Under the pieces are notes generated by a model. That model searched no databases, was not told the DNA's origin, and saw only the letters and a list, made by a program, of their open reading frames with translations. Of a DNA stretch of 64,000 nt, positions 45,525-54,848 are shown piece after piece; the first letter of the stretch is position 1; every line of letters begins with the position of its first letter. Source of the stretch: Mucilaginibacter frigoritolerans (GTDB lineage: Bacteria; Bacteroidota; Bacteroidia; Sphingobacteriales; Sphingobacteriaceae). Where the stretch lies: contig NZ_VLLI01000019.1 in assembly GCF_007830615.1 (NCBI RefSeq), positions 35,143 through 99,142 of the forward strand, read 5' to 3'. A program made the position numbers and the translations under genes.

Positions 45525-46190
45525 TTATTTTTCTAACTCTTTTATTGCTTCATCATAACTACTAATTAGCGTCGGTGCACGGTCAACAGCCCAGGCACTG
45601 TAATTATCTCTTATCAGCATTAGGGTTATATGAGCATTTTCCGGCTTCCGCGCCTCGTAACTAAGTACTACTTTACCTATTTCATCTTCAACTTTCATTA
45701 TGCGGGTCTGGTCAGCATAAATATTGCTAAGTAGCGAAATAGTTTTAAAATTCAGTTTTGAGGAGATATTAAGGCTTTTGGCCTGTTCCCAGGCTACATC
45801 ATCAAAAAAACGATATAACACTCCTTGCGGAGCAATATATTTCAGATGAAATTCATCATTATTAATAATCTTCCTTTGTATGGTAGGATCGGTCAGTGCC
45901 GAGTCAATTGACCGTATTACTTTTTTGTTGTAGGCATATTGTTCCTGCGCATACTTTTTATTAGTGATCAGCTCATTGCGGATATTATTCAGTAGCTCAT
46001 TGAATTGCTTTTTTTCGTGCAGGTTATTGATAAACTCCGTAAGAATAAGTGCCAACAAAACACTGAAAATAATTAGCAGTGATTCGCCTGCGTATTCCTT
46101 CCATCCACGAAGCGTGTAAACTTCCGGAATACTCGTTTCAGCAGATTTAACTTCTTCGTTACTGTTTTCTGTAGTAGTTTCTTCGTTCAT
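45525..46190 (-). CDS. Single-pass membrane protein of unknown function (DUF6090-like)
   Basis: 221 residues. A polar acidic N-terminus (1-28, rich in Glu, Thr and Ser) is followed by WKEYAGESLLIIFSVLLALILTEFINN, a TM helix at about 35-54, and a long helical domain with charged residues outside or inside the membrane. The GESLLIIFSVLLAL motif before the coil resembles DUF6090-type proteins common in Bacteroidetes. No catalytic residue is evident. It converges with ahcY and lies 60 bases downstream of the PAS kinase on the same strand, which may make it a co-transcribed partner, but nothing proves this. Confidence 0.65.
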   Translation of the reverse strand: MNEETTTENSNEEVKSAETSIPEVYTLRGWKEYAGESLLIIFSVLLALILTEFINNLHEKKQFNELLNNIRNELITNKKYAQEQYAYNKKVIRSIDSALTDPTIQRKIINNDEFHLKYIAPQGVLYRFFDDVAWEQAKSLNISSKLNFKTISLLSNIYADQTRIMKVEDEIGKVVLSYEARKPENAHITLMLIRDNYSAWAVDRAPTLISSYDEAIKELEK

Positions 46191-46250
46191 AAAATAGCTT
46201 AGGCTAATATAAAGAACTATTAAATAAGAAACTACATGATAATCAACAAA

Positions 46251-48983
46251 CTAAAACGTAATGGTAAAAGTAGTCCCAACATTGGGTTCGCTACCTATCT
46301 TTATATTGCCGCCAAAAGTTTCAATTTGTGTTTTCGTCATAAAAAGACCTATCCCTTTGCTATCATGGCCGTTGTGAAATACATTATTGAGCTTAAACAC
46401 ATTTTCGCCGTGCTTTTTAAGGTCAATGCCTAAACCATTATCATTAAAAGTTAATATAAGCTTACCATCTTCAAATTCAGATTTTATAGTAATTACCGGG
46501 GGAACAGCAGCCCGACTATATTTTAAGGAGTTACTGATCATGTTGTAAAATATGCTTTCCAGATACATCTTAGGAAATGCCATAGAGGGAATCTTAAAGT
46601 AAGTATGAATGATAGCCTTTTTTTTGATGATTTGCCCCTTTAACATCACTTCAACACTGTTTACAATACTTTTAAAGTTACAGGTGTCATATGGAAGATT
46701 CTGGTTATTACGAATTTCTAACACCTTCATCAGTTCATTAAGGGTATCAATAAGTGTAGAACTCGCCTGCTTCAGCATCGCCAAATAATCTGATCGGTCT
46801 GGCTCCGATGCCGAATCAGCGTACATCTCCAATATCATCTGTATAGTGGCGGCAGGTCCGCGCAAATTATGAGCTACTATCCGGTTAAAATCTTCAAATT
46901 GGCTAATCCTGTTTTCAAGATCAAGCGCACGTTTGTATTCATCAATATCGGTAAATGAGCCAAACCATTTAATAATATTCCCTTTGCTGTCTTTCATTGG
47001 CACTGCAATTCCTAAGTGCCACCGGTATGTACCATCTGATATCCTTTTAAACCTTACCTCTTCCTCGTAGTGCTTACCTTCTACATACATTTCGGTCCAG
47101 GGCTTAAAGTCCTTGCTTATATCATCCGGATGCAGCACAGGTGTCCAGCCATAATCCATTGTATCCTTCAAGCTCATCCCACTATAATCAAACCAATACT
47201 GATTGTAATAGTCCAGGCTGCCATCCGGGTTTGAGATCCATACAATTTGAGGAATAGAATCAGCCAGGAACTTAAATTCCTGTATTTTTTCGATGGTTTT
47301 ATCCTGTTCTCTTATTAAATCAATATACTTGGAAAGTGCTTTATTAAGCCTGGCCTGCGCTTCAACTGCTCCCTGTAGCGCTATCTCATTATATTTATAA
47401 ACATCAATATCCTGAAAAGTACCATATAGTTTAACGCAATTACCATTCTCAAATTCAGCATTTCCTAAAGTTCTTATCCAAATTTCTTCGCCCTTGTTGT
47501 TTATAATTTGCAGCTCTTCATTCCAGGGAGTACCATCGGCCATGGCGCGTTTAATTACTTCAGCTATCCTGTCCCGGCTTTTACCTTCCTTATAAAAGTT
47601 AATACTTGTTTCAATATCAGGCTCATAATCTGGTGGCATACCATGAATTTCTTTAGTTACCGATGTCCAGAAAACTTTCTTCTTCACCAAATTATATTCC
47701 CAGCCACCAACACGTGCCACCTGGTTGGTTTGCTCCAGCATTTGGCTGGTGCGTTTTAATTTCTCTTCCAGGTAATGTCTTTCTGTAATATCAGTGCCAT
47801 TACCAATAACATAGGGCGGGCTCCCAGGGTCAGTTTGCAGCGTATTGTTATACATCCAGATACGTATGGAACCATCTTTATGCAAGGTTACCATTTGCCC
47901 CTTAACCTTACCGTTTTGTTTTATTTCATCGAGATATTTATTTACCAAAGGATGTTTATCCTTTGGCATAACATCAAACAGGCTTAGCTTAATAATCTCA
48001 TCAACGGTATATCCTAAAGTTTCAGCTCCGGCAGTATTTAATGAAATAAAATTACCTTTCAAATCATGGGTGCACATCAACCCCTGTGAATTATTAAAAA
48101 ATGCCCTCAGTTTTCCTTCACTTGCTGCAAGTTGCTGATCCTTTAATGTAAGTTCCGATACATCGCGGCCTATGCCAAATATATTACCGGTTTCTAGTTC
48201 AGGGATTGATGCCCATTCAATGGTTTTATATTCGCCGCTTGCGGTTTTAAAACGCTGCAAAAAATTAACCGTTTTTCCTCCGCCTGATAATTTTTGTAAC
48301 TCTTTTACAGTGCTCTCCACATCGTCCGGATGGTAAAACTCAAAAGACGATGTGTTTAAAAGATGTTCTTCGCTCCATCCCAATACCCGCTCAAATGCCG
48401 GGTTAACTTTTTTAAAGTAGCCGTCAATTCCACCTATAAAAACCAAGTCGTTTGATTGTTCGAACAATTTTTGAAAGTCCTTCAACTCCTCCTTTATCTT
48501 GCGTTCAGCAATAAGTGAGCTTATTTCCTGCGAAAGCACCTCCAATGCCCGTTTTTGCTTTGCACTTAGCTTTCGCGGCTTGCGGTCAATTACACATAGC
48601 GAACCTAAAGCATAGCCCTGCTCATCAAATACCGGATAACCAGCATAAAACCGGATATGCGGGTCGCCCGTTACTAGTGCATTATCTTTAAAGCGTTCAT
48701 CTTTAGTGGCATCTTCCACTTCAAAAATAGAAGTATCCATAATGGTATAGCCACAAAAAGCAAGTTCCCTGTCCGTTTCTTTTGTATCCAAACCGACCGA
48801 TGATTTAAACCATTGGCGGTGCTCATCAACCAATGAAACCAGAGAAATGGGCACCTCACAAATTATGGAAGCAAGTTCAGTGATCCGGTCAAATTCATAT
48901 TCATTTAATGAATCTAAAATCTGATGATCATGAAGGGCCTTTAAACGGCTTTTCTCATTTTTAGGAACCGGAATTACATTCAC
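46251..48983 (-). CDS. Multi-sensor GAF-PAS histidine kinase
   Basis: 910 residues, no TM segment, so cytosolic. An N-terminal GAF domain (about 10-160, with SLVDEHRQWFKSSVGL and GYALGSLCVIDRKPR) is followed by four PAS/PAC units (about 170-280, 285-405, 415-530 and 570-690; motifs FGIGRDVSELT, GNGTDITERH, YGTFQDIDVYK, FGSFTDIDEYKR). The HisKA-like helix has the motif IVAHNLRGPA (phospho-acceptor His), and the ATPase has MISNSLKYS (N box) and GIGLFMTKTQIETFGG. It senses soluble signals (perhaps light or redox, as in similar PAS kinases). No receiver gene is adjacent, so its partner is elsewhere. Confidence 0.93.
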   Translation of the reverse strand: MNVIPVPKNEKSRLKALHDHQILDSLNEYEFDRITELASIICEVPISLVSLVDEHRQWFKSSVGLDTKETDRELAFCGYTIMDTSIFEVEDATKDERFKDNALVTGDPHIRFYAGYPVFDEQGYALGSLCVIDRKPRKLSAKQKRALEVLSQEISSLIAERKIKEELKDFQKLFEQSNDLVFIGGIDGYFKKVNPAFERVLGWSEEHLLNTSSFEFYHPDDVESTVKELQKLSGGGKTVNFLQRFKTASGEYKTIEWASIPELETGNIFGIGRDVSELTLKDQQLAASEGKLRAFFNNSQGLMCTHDLKGNFISLNTAGAETLGYTVDEIIKLSLFDVMPKDKHPLVNKYLDEIKQNGKVKGQMVTLHKDGSIRIWMYNNTLQTDPGSPPYVIGNGTDITERHYLEEKLKRTSQMLEQTNQVARVGGWEYNLVKKKVFWTSVTKEIHGMPPDYEPDIETSINFYKEGKSRDRIAEVIKRAMADGTPWNEELQIINNKGEEIWIRTLGNAEFENGNCVKLYGTFQDIDVYKYNEIALQGAVEAQARLNKALSKYIDLIREQDKTIEKIQEFKFLADSIPQIVWISNPDGSLDYYNQYWFDYSGMSLKDTMDYGWTPVLHPDDISKDFKPWTEMYVEGKHYEEEVRFKRISDGTYRWHLGIAVPMKDSKGNIIKWFGSFTDIDEYKRALDLENRISQFEDFNRIVAHNLRGPAATIQMILEMYADSASEPDRSDYLAMLKQASSTLIDTLNELMKVLEIRNNQNLPYDTCNFKSIVNSVEVMLKGQIIKKKAIIHTYFKIPSMAFPKMYLESIFYNMISNSLKYSRAAVPPVITIKSEFEDGKLILTFNDNGLGIDLKKHGENVFKLNNVFHNGHDSKGIGLFMTKTQIETFGGNIKIGSEPNVGTTFTITF

Positions 48984-49207
48984 GTTTTAAATATTACTTG
49001 ATTTAATAATATAATAAACAACCTTTTGCTTAAAAGGATTGCCAGTACCAAAGCAAGTTTAATTAATTAGAAAATAATGGTGTTGTATAAAGTTAACAAA
49101 GTATTTAAACTAATACAATTTGAACGCTGTTTTTGCCTCAAATTGATTTAAATAAGTAAAAAAGATGTGTTGTTATTTTATATCTTTCAACCGAATTTCA
49201 AATAAAG

Positions 49208-49858
49208 ATGGACAACGCCTATTACATTGAAGAAAACGGTGAACAAAAGGGCCCGTACATGTTTGATGAGCTTATCAAAATGGATATTGACCTCCATGAC
49301 AGTATACTATCGCCATCAAATAGCGACTGGGAAGATGCCTGCGATTTGCCTGAACTTTTTACGTATTTTGAGGCCAGAGGCTTTGTATTCCCTACCGAAG
49401 ATAACCTTGCCTCATTTTGGTGGCGTCTGCTGGCTTACATAATTGATCATTTTATCTTATCCTTATTAACTGGATTTATTTTTTCACTGTTGGCTACCTA
49501 TGGTTTAAAATTCAACATACCTACCAACGAGCAAATGTTAAAGATGACACCCGATCAGCTTTATTCAAGCCTACTGGCCATTTTACCTTTACAGGGCATT
49601 GCATTTATTGTTTTAATTCTTTACAATTCAAGCTGTGAAGCTTCAACCATGAAGGGTAGTTTTGGTAAAAGGCTATGTGGATTAGTGGTTGTTGATATTG
49701 ACGGTGCCCGCCTCACTTATTTAAATGCACTGGGCCGCAGTATAGGGAAAGCTTTATCGTTAATGCTCTGTGGACTGGGCTTTTTAAGCATATTTTTTTC
49801 GGAACGACGCCAGGCCCTGCATGATTATATGGCAAAAACCTATGTGGTGAAGCTGTAG
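49208..49858 (+). CDS. GYF_2-RDD membrane protein (first of a convergent pair)
   Basis: 216 residues. The N-terminal 55 residues match the GYF_2 module (YYIEENGEQKGPYMFDELIKM, then WEDACDLPELF), followed by an RDD domain with three TM helices (about 70-98, 128-148 and 180-205). RDD signatures are FWWRLLAYIIDHFI (R and D) and SFGKRLCGLVVVDIDG. RDD proteins are small membrane proteins, some linked to ion exchange; GYF_2 may bind proline-rich peptides. A similar protein converges on it 23 bases downstream. A TATCTTTC box (49181-49188) lies close to the start. Confidence 0.85.
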   Translation: MDNAYYIEENGEQKGPYMFDELIKMDIDLHDSILSPSNSDWEDACDLPELFTYFEARGFVFPTEDNLASFWWRLLAYIIDHFILSLLTGFIFSLLATYGLKFNIPTNEQMLKMTPDQLYSSLLAILPLQGIAFIVLILYNSSCEASTMKGSFGKRLCGLVVVDIDGARLTYLNALGRSIGKALSLMLCGLGFLSIFFSERRQALHDYMAKTYVVKL

Positions 49859-49881
49859 AACAAAATCTGGGATTTCCTCCA

Positions 49882-50523
49882 TTAAATCAACCTGTCTTTT
49901 ATTACCAAAGTACCAGCCAGCATATCATGCATACACTGTTGCTGTTTATTAAAAAAGCTGAAGATATAACCGATAAAAAAGGGTAACACAGAAACGATCT
50001 TTAAAGCATTCCGACTAACAGAACGTGCAAAACTGATACGGTTACCTTGCATATCACTCACCTTTATTTTAAGTAATTGCTTGCCATAAGTTCCCTGCTT
50101 AACCGTGCATTCCATTACTATATGATAGATAATTTTCACTACCGGGATAACGAGCAGTAAACCCAGGGCTATATAAAGGCGTGTTTCTTTATCACCAACA
50201 AATAAACTGGCTATAAATGCAATAGTGATACAAACACCGGCAACAAAGAACCAATCAAGTGCTGAGGCCAGCAAACGCTGGTCAAAACCTGCAAAATACT
50301 GGGGCATAATTACGGGTTTACTAAAACCAAAAAGTGCACGAAGCGCTGCAATTTCATGGGCCTCTTTATAATCATCCATCCCATCGGTCCTTACAAAATC
50401 TCCAGGCTTTATTTTACGGTCCTTTAACTCTTGCATAGTAAACGGGCCTTCGGGCCTGCCATTTATTACCAGCAGGTAAGTATTGCTACCGTGTTTTAAA
50501 ATTGAAAGATCAACAGGCTCCAT
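49882..50523 (-). CDS. GYF_2-RDD membrane protein (second of a convergent pair)
   Basis: 213 residues. The GYF_2-like module (about 10-60: TYLLVINGRPEGPFTMQELKDRK, RTDGMDDYKEAHEI) precedes an RDD domain with three TM segments (about 83-110, 118-140 and 178-198) and the motifs FDQRLLASALDWFF and TYGKQLLKIKVSDMQG. It has the same domain order as the convergent neighbour at 49208-49858. The two are probably paralogs that arose by inverted duplication, though sequence divergence is large. Function unknown. It lies downstream of the LiaF-like/PspC pair on the same strand, separated by a terminator. Confidence 0.85.
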   Translation of the reverse strand: MEPVDLSILKHGSNTYLLVINGRPEGPFTMQELKDRKIKPGDFVRTDGMDDYKEAHEIAALRALFGFSKPVIMPQYFAGFDQRLLASALDWFFVAGVCITIAFIASLFVGDKETRLYIALGLLLVIPVVKIIYHIVMECTVKQGTYGKQLLKIKVSDMQGNRISFARSVSRNALKIVSVLPFFIGYIFSFFNKQQQCMHDMLAGTLVIKDRLI

Positions 50524-50547
50524 AATGAATCAAATTTAAACTAAAAA

Positions 50548-50579
50548 GGCCGGAATATTAGCGAACTAATACCCCGGTC
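50548..50579 (-). terminator. Terminator of the LiaF-like/PspC operon
   Basis: On the minus strand GACCGGGGTATTAG (50579-50566) pairs with CTAATATTCCGGCC (50561-50548), with an internal A-A/C-C mismatch and one wobble, followed by TTTTTAG. Confidence 0.75.
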
Positions 50580-50612
50580 TTCCAACATTTCAACTTAAAA
50601 CTTTTACCCCAA

Positions 50613-51626
50613 TTAATATCTGTGTACTTTAAAATCAGACAAGCCACCTGTTATATGGATGTACATTTTATTTTTTGCCGCAGCAAAGCCCGGTGTTTCA
50701 TAATCATTATCACCTGTTTTGGTAAACCCATCAAAATGATTTCCAGAAAGACCAGAGTCTGTTTCAATACTGCAAGCAGCATTTTGCGGTATATTGATAT
50801 CCACACCCGAAACGCCTGTAGAAATATCCACATTTGTTTTAGTTAAGGGAGCTCCCAGTTTTATATCAAAAGATGCTGCCCCTCCATCCAGTTTCAAATT
50901 ACGGATCTTAAATTTTGAAAGATCAAAATCAAGTTTGCTTGCACCTGTTTTTACATGTACATCCCAAATTGGATTTAGATTCAAACGAAAATCAGCCTTG
51001 TTTTTATCCGAATCAAAGTTGATGCCGTTATGATCTTTCATTTTAAAGCTCACCACATAAACAGAATCATCTGTGCTATGTGAAAAATCATATCGTCCAT
51101 TTTTGTTATAAGCATTAGCGCTAAATAACTGGTTGGTAGTATCTGATAGATTATAGGTGGTAGCTCCTCCGCTTATTTCTACACGGGCATACTTAATCCC
51201 TGCTTTATAGGGCTCGTTAAAGGTGCCATTGCCGCTTACTTTAGTAGTAGTGCTGGTGCTGTCGTTATCATCGTCGTCGTCATCATCAAAATTAAAGTCA
51301 CTTTTGCTATCATTATCGTTGTCATTGTCATCATTATCATAATGCCCGTAGTGATATGCCATACCCGGCCAAAAATTATACCTGTCGCCAAAGTTGCCAA
51401 ACAGCACCAAACCCAGGCCCAATACTACAACTGCAACTTTTATAATGGTTGCCCAAATGGCTTTGCTATGTGCAAATACCAGGTTTACACCTGCTATTAC
51501 CAAAAATATTGGCCACAAATGAAATATGTTATACCAATGAAAATGCAAGTAGCCGAAATTAGCAAGCAATATGGCTGCGCCTATGAGTACCAGCACCAAA
51601 CCGGGGATTAATTTATCGTTTCTCAT
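50613..51626 (-). CDS. LiaF-like envelope-stress membrane protein with acidic linker
   Basis: The frame opens at 51662 but the ATG at 51626 (MRNDKLIPGL) fits the family better (337 residues). Three TM helices (about 5-25, 32-52 and 58-76) match the LiaI/LiaF-like TM domain. A very acidic low-complexity linker of Asp and Asn runs about 95-125, then a beta-rich DUF2154/LiaF-C-like domain (about 145-335: KYARVEISGGATTYNLSD, KLDFDLSKFKIRNLKLDGGAASF, ISTGVSGVDINIP). In Firmicutes LiaF restrains an envelope-stress kinase; here it is 40 bases after a PspC protein, which suggests an envelope-stress module, inferred from family. Confidence 0.82.
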   Translation of the reverse strand: MRNDKLIPGLVLVLIGAAILLANFGYLHFHWYNIFHLWPIFLVIAGVNLVFAHSKAIWATIIKVAVVVLGLGLVLFGNFGDRYNFWPGMAYHYGHYDNDDNDNDNDSKSDFNFDDDDDDDNDSTSTTTKVSGNGTFNEPYKAGIKYARVEISGGATTYNLSDTTNQLFSANAYNKNGRYDFSHSTDDSVYVVSFKMKDHNGINFDSDKNKADFRLNLNPIWDVHVKTGASKLDFDLSKFKIRNLKLDGGAASFDIKLGAPLTKTNVDISTGVSGVDINIPQNAACSIETDSGLSGNHFDGFTKTGDNDYETPGFAAAKNKMYIHITGGLSDFKVHRY

Positions 51627-51666
51627 TTTTTTATGTTTTAATGGCTTGCGCCCGTTAATCAATATA

Positions 51667-52266
51667 TTAAACTAATGGTTCCTGCTGATCTGAAGACTCA
51701 GTTTTTATTCCACTATCTGCAGCGGGAGCATCATTCCAGTTTCCATGGTGCCATGGCTTTTTTTGCTGCCCGGATACAATCAGGGATGCGCCAACCAATA
51801 CCAATACTATAGGCCATAACCGGCCAAAATCAAAATCAGGGATCAGGTCATACTCATCTATTAAAACTGCCGCGCCAATAACAATAAGCACTACGCCTAC
51901 AATGATGCCCGCATTTGATTTTTGTTTTTGAGGATATTTAAGCGGAGGGACTTCGTCAAATGGGTTAGCTCCGTAAGGATTGCTGCCAAATGGATTTCCT
52001 TCAGCTGTAAATTGTCCTCCAGCAGGCTGCTGTGGCGGAACAGTGTAATCAACCGATGGGTTATTATATTGATTGTACAGATAGCCCTTTTTAGGCAATA
52101 CAATCCATAAAACAATGTATGGAATAATGCCTACACCCATTACAATAACGGTAAAGGCAAAAAGCAGGCGTATAACAGTTACATCCATTTCAAAGTATTC
52201 TGCCAGGCCCGAACAAACACCACCTAACACTTTGTGGTATTCATCGCGATATAGTTTCTTGTTCAT
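51667..52266 (-). CDS. PspC-domain membrane protein
   Basis: 199 residues. The N-terminal PspC domain is clear (LYRDEYHKVLGGVCSGLAEYF, then VIRLLFAFTVIVMGVGIIPYIVLWIVLPK), with a TM hairpin at about 30-60. A proline/glycine/asparagine-rich linker (80-110) leads to two more TM helices (about 122-140 and 149-165) similar to the LiaI-like unit of the next gene. PspC proteins take part in phage-shock-type envelope stress responses. It is co-transcribed with the LiaF-like gene (40-base gap), and follows the SDR gene by 24 bases, so all three may form one operon. Confidence 0.88.
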   Translation of the reverse strand: MNKKLYRDEYHKVLGGVCSGLAEYFEMDVTVIRLLFAFTVIVMGVGIIPYIVLWIVLPKKGYLYNQYNNPSVDYTVPPQQPAGGQFTAEGNPFGSNPYGANPFDEVPPLKYPQKQKSNAGIIVGVVLIVIGAAVLIDEYDLIPDFDFGRLWPIVLVLVGASLIVSGQQKKPWHHGNWNDAPAADSGIKTESSDQQEPLV

Positions 52267-52290
52267 CTTTATTTTGTTTTAGTTTGATTT

Positions 52291-52995
52291 TTATATTTGA
52301 CCGTATGCCGGTTTTATTATTATTTCGTCAACATTTGCGCCAACGCTCATTTTATAAATATTGATCACTGCCGATGCTATATCTTCCGGCAATACCATCT
52401 TATCCTTATCAACCACCATACCCTTCCATGAATCGGTAAGGGTTGAACCTGGAATAATAGCGGTTACTTTTACCCCATGATCCTGCATTTCCAAACGCAT
52501 TACTTTAGTAAGACCTAACAGCGCAAATTTTGTTACACTGTAAGTACCTGCCTCAGCAATCGGGCTTATGGCCGCAATAGAACAGATATTAAAAATGTGC
52601 CCGTCTTTAGCGGCTATCATCTTTTTACCAAAATAACGGTACAGTTCATAAGCAGGCATCAGGTTGGTATTTACCTGTTTTTGAAAAGCATCTTCGGTAT
52701 CATCCAATATGCTGGAGTAGGTATACATGCCCGCATTATTTACAATAATGCTGATATCACCCAGTGCTTCCTCGGCAGCCGCCGCAAATGCTAAAACTTG
52801 TTGCTTAACACTGCAATCAGTAACTGAGGTAAATACTTTAATATTGGGATTGATGGTTAAAAGTTCAGTTTTAAAAGCAGCAAGTTCATCATCGTGCCTT
52901 GAGCAGATAGCCAGGTTTACCCCTTCTTTAGCAAAGATTATTGATATAGCCCGGCCCATTCCTTTGGTTGATGCGGTGATGATTGCATTTTTCAT
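52291..52995 (-). CDS. SDR-family oxidoreductase
   Basis: 234 residues, normal short-chain dehydrogenase length. The NAD(P) turn is TASTKGMGRAI (GxxxGxG-like), NNAG follows at about 86-89, catalytic Ser in NICSIAAISP and YSVTK supplies Tyr/Lys; PGSTLTDSW is the usual cofactor-binding segment. The closest style is 3-ketoacyl-ACP reductase/sepiapterin reductase-like enzymes, with substrate unknown. A minus-strand -7 box (CAAATCTA, 53071-53078, i.e. TAGATTTG) lies 76 bases before the ATG. Confidence 0.9.
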   Translation of the reverse strand: MKNAIITASTKGMGRAISIIFAKEGVNLAICSRHDDELAAFKTELLTINPNIKVFTSVTDCSVKQQVLAFAAAAEEALGDISIIVNNAGMYTYSSILDDTEDAFQKQVNTNLMPAYELYRYFGKKMIAAKDGHIFNICSIAAISPIAEAGTYSVTKFALLGLTKVMRLEMQDHGVKVTAIIPGSTLTDSWKGMVVDKDKMVLPEDIASAVINIYKMSVGANVDEIIIKPAYGQI

Positions 52996-53110
52996 GTACT
53001 GTTCTTGTTTTTATTTTTAAAGCTTTAAATTATTTACTGTTTGGGTAGCGATCCCGAACTATTTACAATACAAATCTAATTTTTATTTAAACAGACGCTA
53101 TCTATGCATT

Positions 53111-53173
53111 GGTAAAGCGGGGCATATTTTCGGTAAAGAGGGCCAAAGTGGCGGTAAAAGTGATCTGCTTTAC
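53111..53173. repeat. Three 21-bp direct repeats, possible IS21-type end remnant
   Basis: Copies starting GGTAAA at 53111, 53132 and 53153 have exactly 21-base spacing (GGTAAAGCGGGGC..., GGTAAAGAGGGCC..., GGTAAAAGTGATC...), the arrangement of transposase-binding repeats at IS21-family ends. No transposase gene is present, so if the reading is right this is a scar. The remaining gap 52996-53358 holds only the SDR -7 box. Confidence 0.35.
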
Positions 53174-53358
53174 CTGGTGCAGATAAAAAAGGGTCTTAAA
53201 GAATTGAAAATGGATGTTTCCTTCACTCAAAAAAGCTGATTTTTGAACCCATTTGTTCAAATAATGTAAAACATCGGTGGCTTTATTCTTATTGGTTTTA
53301 TATGATGGTGCACTTTATCCTCTAAAAACTGTATTTTTAGCCGAATTTTATTCAATAA

Positions 53359-54090
53359 ATGTTTTATAGTTTAGGAAGATATATACTCTTACTGCGTTTA
53401 AGTTTCCGCAAGCCCGAAAAGTACAGTGTTTACTGGGCCGAAATTATGCGTGAAATGGTTTCACAGGGCATTGGCTCACTGGGCATTGTAGCTATTATTT
53501 CCGTATTTATCGGAGCGGTGGCAACTATTCAGACAGCTTTCCAGTTGGTGAGTGATTTCATTCCCAAAACAGTAGTAGGCGGCATCACCCGCGATTCAAC
53601 TATCCTTGAGTTTAGTCCAACCATTACGGCACTGGTACTTGCCGGTCGTATCGGATCAAGCATCGCCTCACAAATTGGCACTATGAGGGTAACCGAGCAA
53701 ATTGACGCACTTGAAATTATGGGCGTTAATGCACCAGGCTACCTGATCTCTCCAAAAGTGATCACCGGAGTAACCATGATCCCCCTATTGGTAATCGTTT
53801 CTGTAGCGTTGGGCTTGGGCGGTGGCTACCTGGCCTGCGCGGCATCAAAAGATGTATCTACAGCTGATTATGTGGCCGGTTTATCTGATGGCTTTAATCC
53901 TGTTATCGTTACTGTTTGTGCTGTTAAGGCCATTGTTTTTGGTTTCATCATTACTTCTATTTGTGCGTACCAGGGCTTTTATACCAAGGGCGGCGCGCTC
54001 GAAGTGGGCCAATCAGCTACAAAAGGCGTGGTGTTTAGCTGTATAATGATATTATTTGCCGATTTAGTTATTTCAGAATTATTGCTATGA
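53359..54090 (+). CDS. mlaE: MlaE-family ABC permease
   Basis: 243 residues with five to six TM helices. It matches MlaE/YrbE: YWAEIMREMVSQGIGSLGIVAIISVFIGAV, VGGITRDSTILEFSPTITALVLAGRIGSSIASQIGTMRVTEQIDALEIMGVN, and GFYTKGGALEVGQSATKGVV. With MlaF it forms the inner-membrane core of the phospholipid transporter between outer and inner membrane. The ATPase gene overlaps its stop by 4 bases. The substrate-binding MlaD-type subunit is not in this window and must be elsewhere. Confidence 0.94.
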   Translation: MFYSLGRYILLLRLSFRKPEKYSVYWAEIMREMVSQGIGSLGIVAIISVFIGAVATIQTAFQLVSDFIPKTVVGGITRDSTILEFSPTITALVLAGRIGSSIASQIGTMRVTEQIDALEIMGVNAPGYLISPKVITGVTMIPLLVIVSVALGLGGGYLACAASKDVSTADYVAGLSDGFNPVIVTVCAVKAIVFGFIITSICAYQGFYTKGGALEVGQSATKGVVFSCIMILFADLVISELLL

Positions 54091-54839
54091 TCCAGGTTGA
54101 AGAAATTTATAAATCATTCGGGAGCAATGATGTGCTTAAAGGCATAACAGCTGATTTTAAGCCCGGCAAAAACAATCTGATTATTGGCAGTTCAGGTTCA
54201 GGGAAAACCACTTTACTAAAATGTATTGTAGGCCTGCACGAACCAACAAGCGGCGAGGTACTTTACGACAAAGAAAACTTTACCTCTATGCATTTTGAGG
54301 GACGTGTACCAATCCGTAAGCAAATTGGAATGCTGTTCCAAAACTCCGCTCTTTTTGATTCCATGACGGTGGAGGAAAACATCATATTCCCATTGAATTT
54401 ATTCACCGAGATGTCGAGAGGTGAAAAGCTAGACAGGGCTAATTTTTGTTTGGAAAGGGTGAACCTTGCAGGAAAAAATCATTTATATCCTTCAGAATTA
54501 TCGGGAGGCATGAAAAAACGGGTGGGCATTGCCCGGGCCATATCCATGCAGCCAAAATATTTGTTTGTGGATGAACCCAACTCAGGTTTGGACCCAATGA
54601 CATCCATTTTGATTGATGACCTGATCAGTGAAATCACCCAAGACTTTCAAACCACAACGGTTATTGTAACCCATGATATGAACTCGGTAATGGGTATTGG
54701 CGATCATATCCTGTTTTTGCATAACGGCGAAAAATGGTGGGAAGGCTCTAATCACCAAATAGCCCATACTGATAATAAAGAACTGAATGCCTTTGTATTT
54801 GCCAGCAAGTTTATGCAAGCGGCAAGAGAGAAGTTATAA
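54087..54839 (+). CDS. mlaF: MlaF-family ABC ATPase
   Basis: 250 residues, a single ATPase domain: Walker A GSSGSGKTT (about residues 35-43), Q loop MLFQNSALFDSMTVEENI, signature LSGGMKKRVGIARA, Walker B YLFVDEPNSGLDP and H loop VIVTHDM. The GGMKKR signature and the target MlaE upstream fit the MlaF group rather than a general importer. ATG overlaps the mlaE stop (ATGA), so translation is coupled. It powers lipid movement between membranes. Confidence 0.94.
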   Translation: MIQVEEIYKSFGSNDVLKGITADFKPGKNNLIIGSSGSGKTTLLKCIVGLHEPTSGEVLYDKENFTSMHFEGRVPIRKQIGMLFQNSALFDSMTVEENIIFPLNLFTEMSRGEKLDRANFCLERVNLAGKNHLYPSELSGGMKKRVGIARAISMQPKYLFVDEPNSGLDPMTSILIDDLISEITQDFQTTTVIVTHDMNSVMGIGDHILFLHNGEKWWEGSNHQIAHTDNKELNAFVFASKFMQAAREKL

Positions 54840-54848
54840 TTAAGAGTC

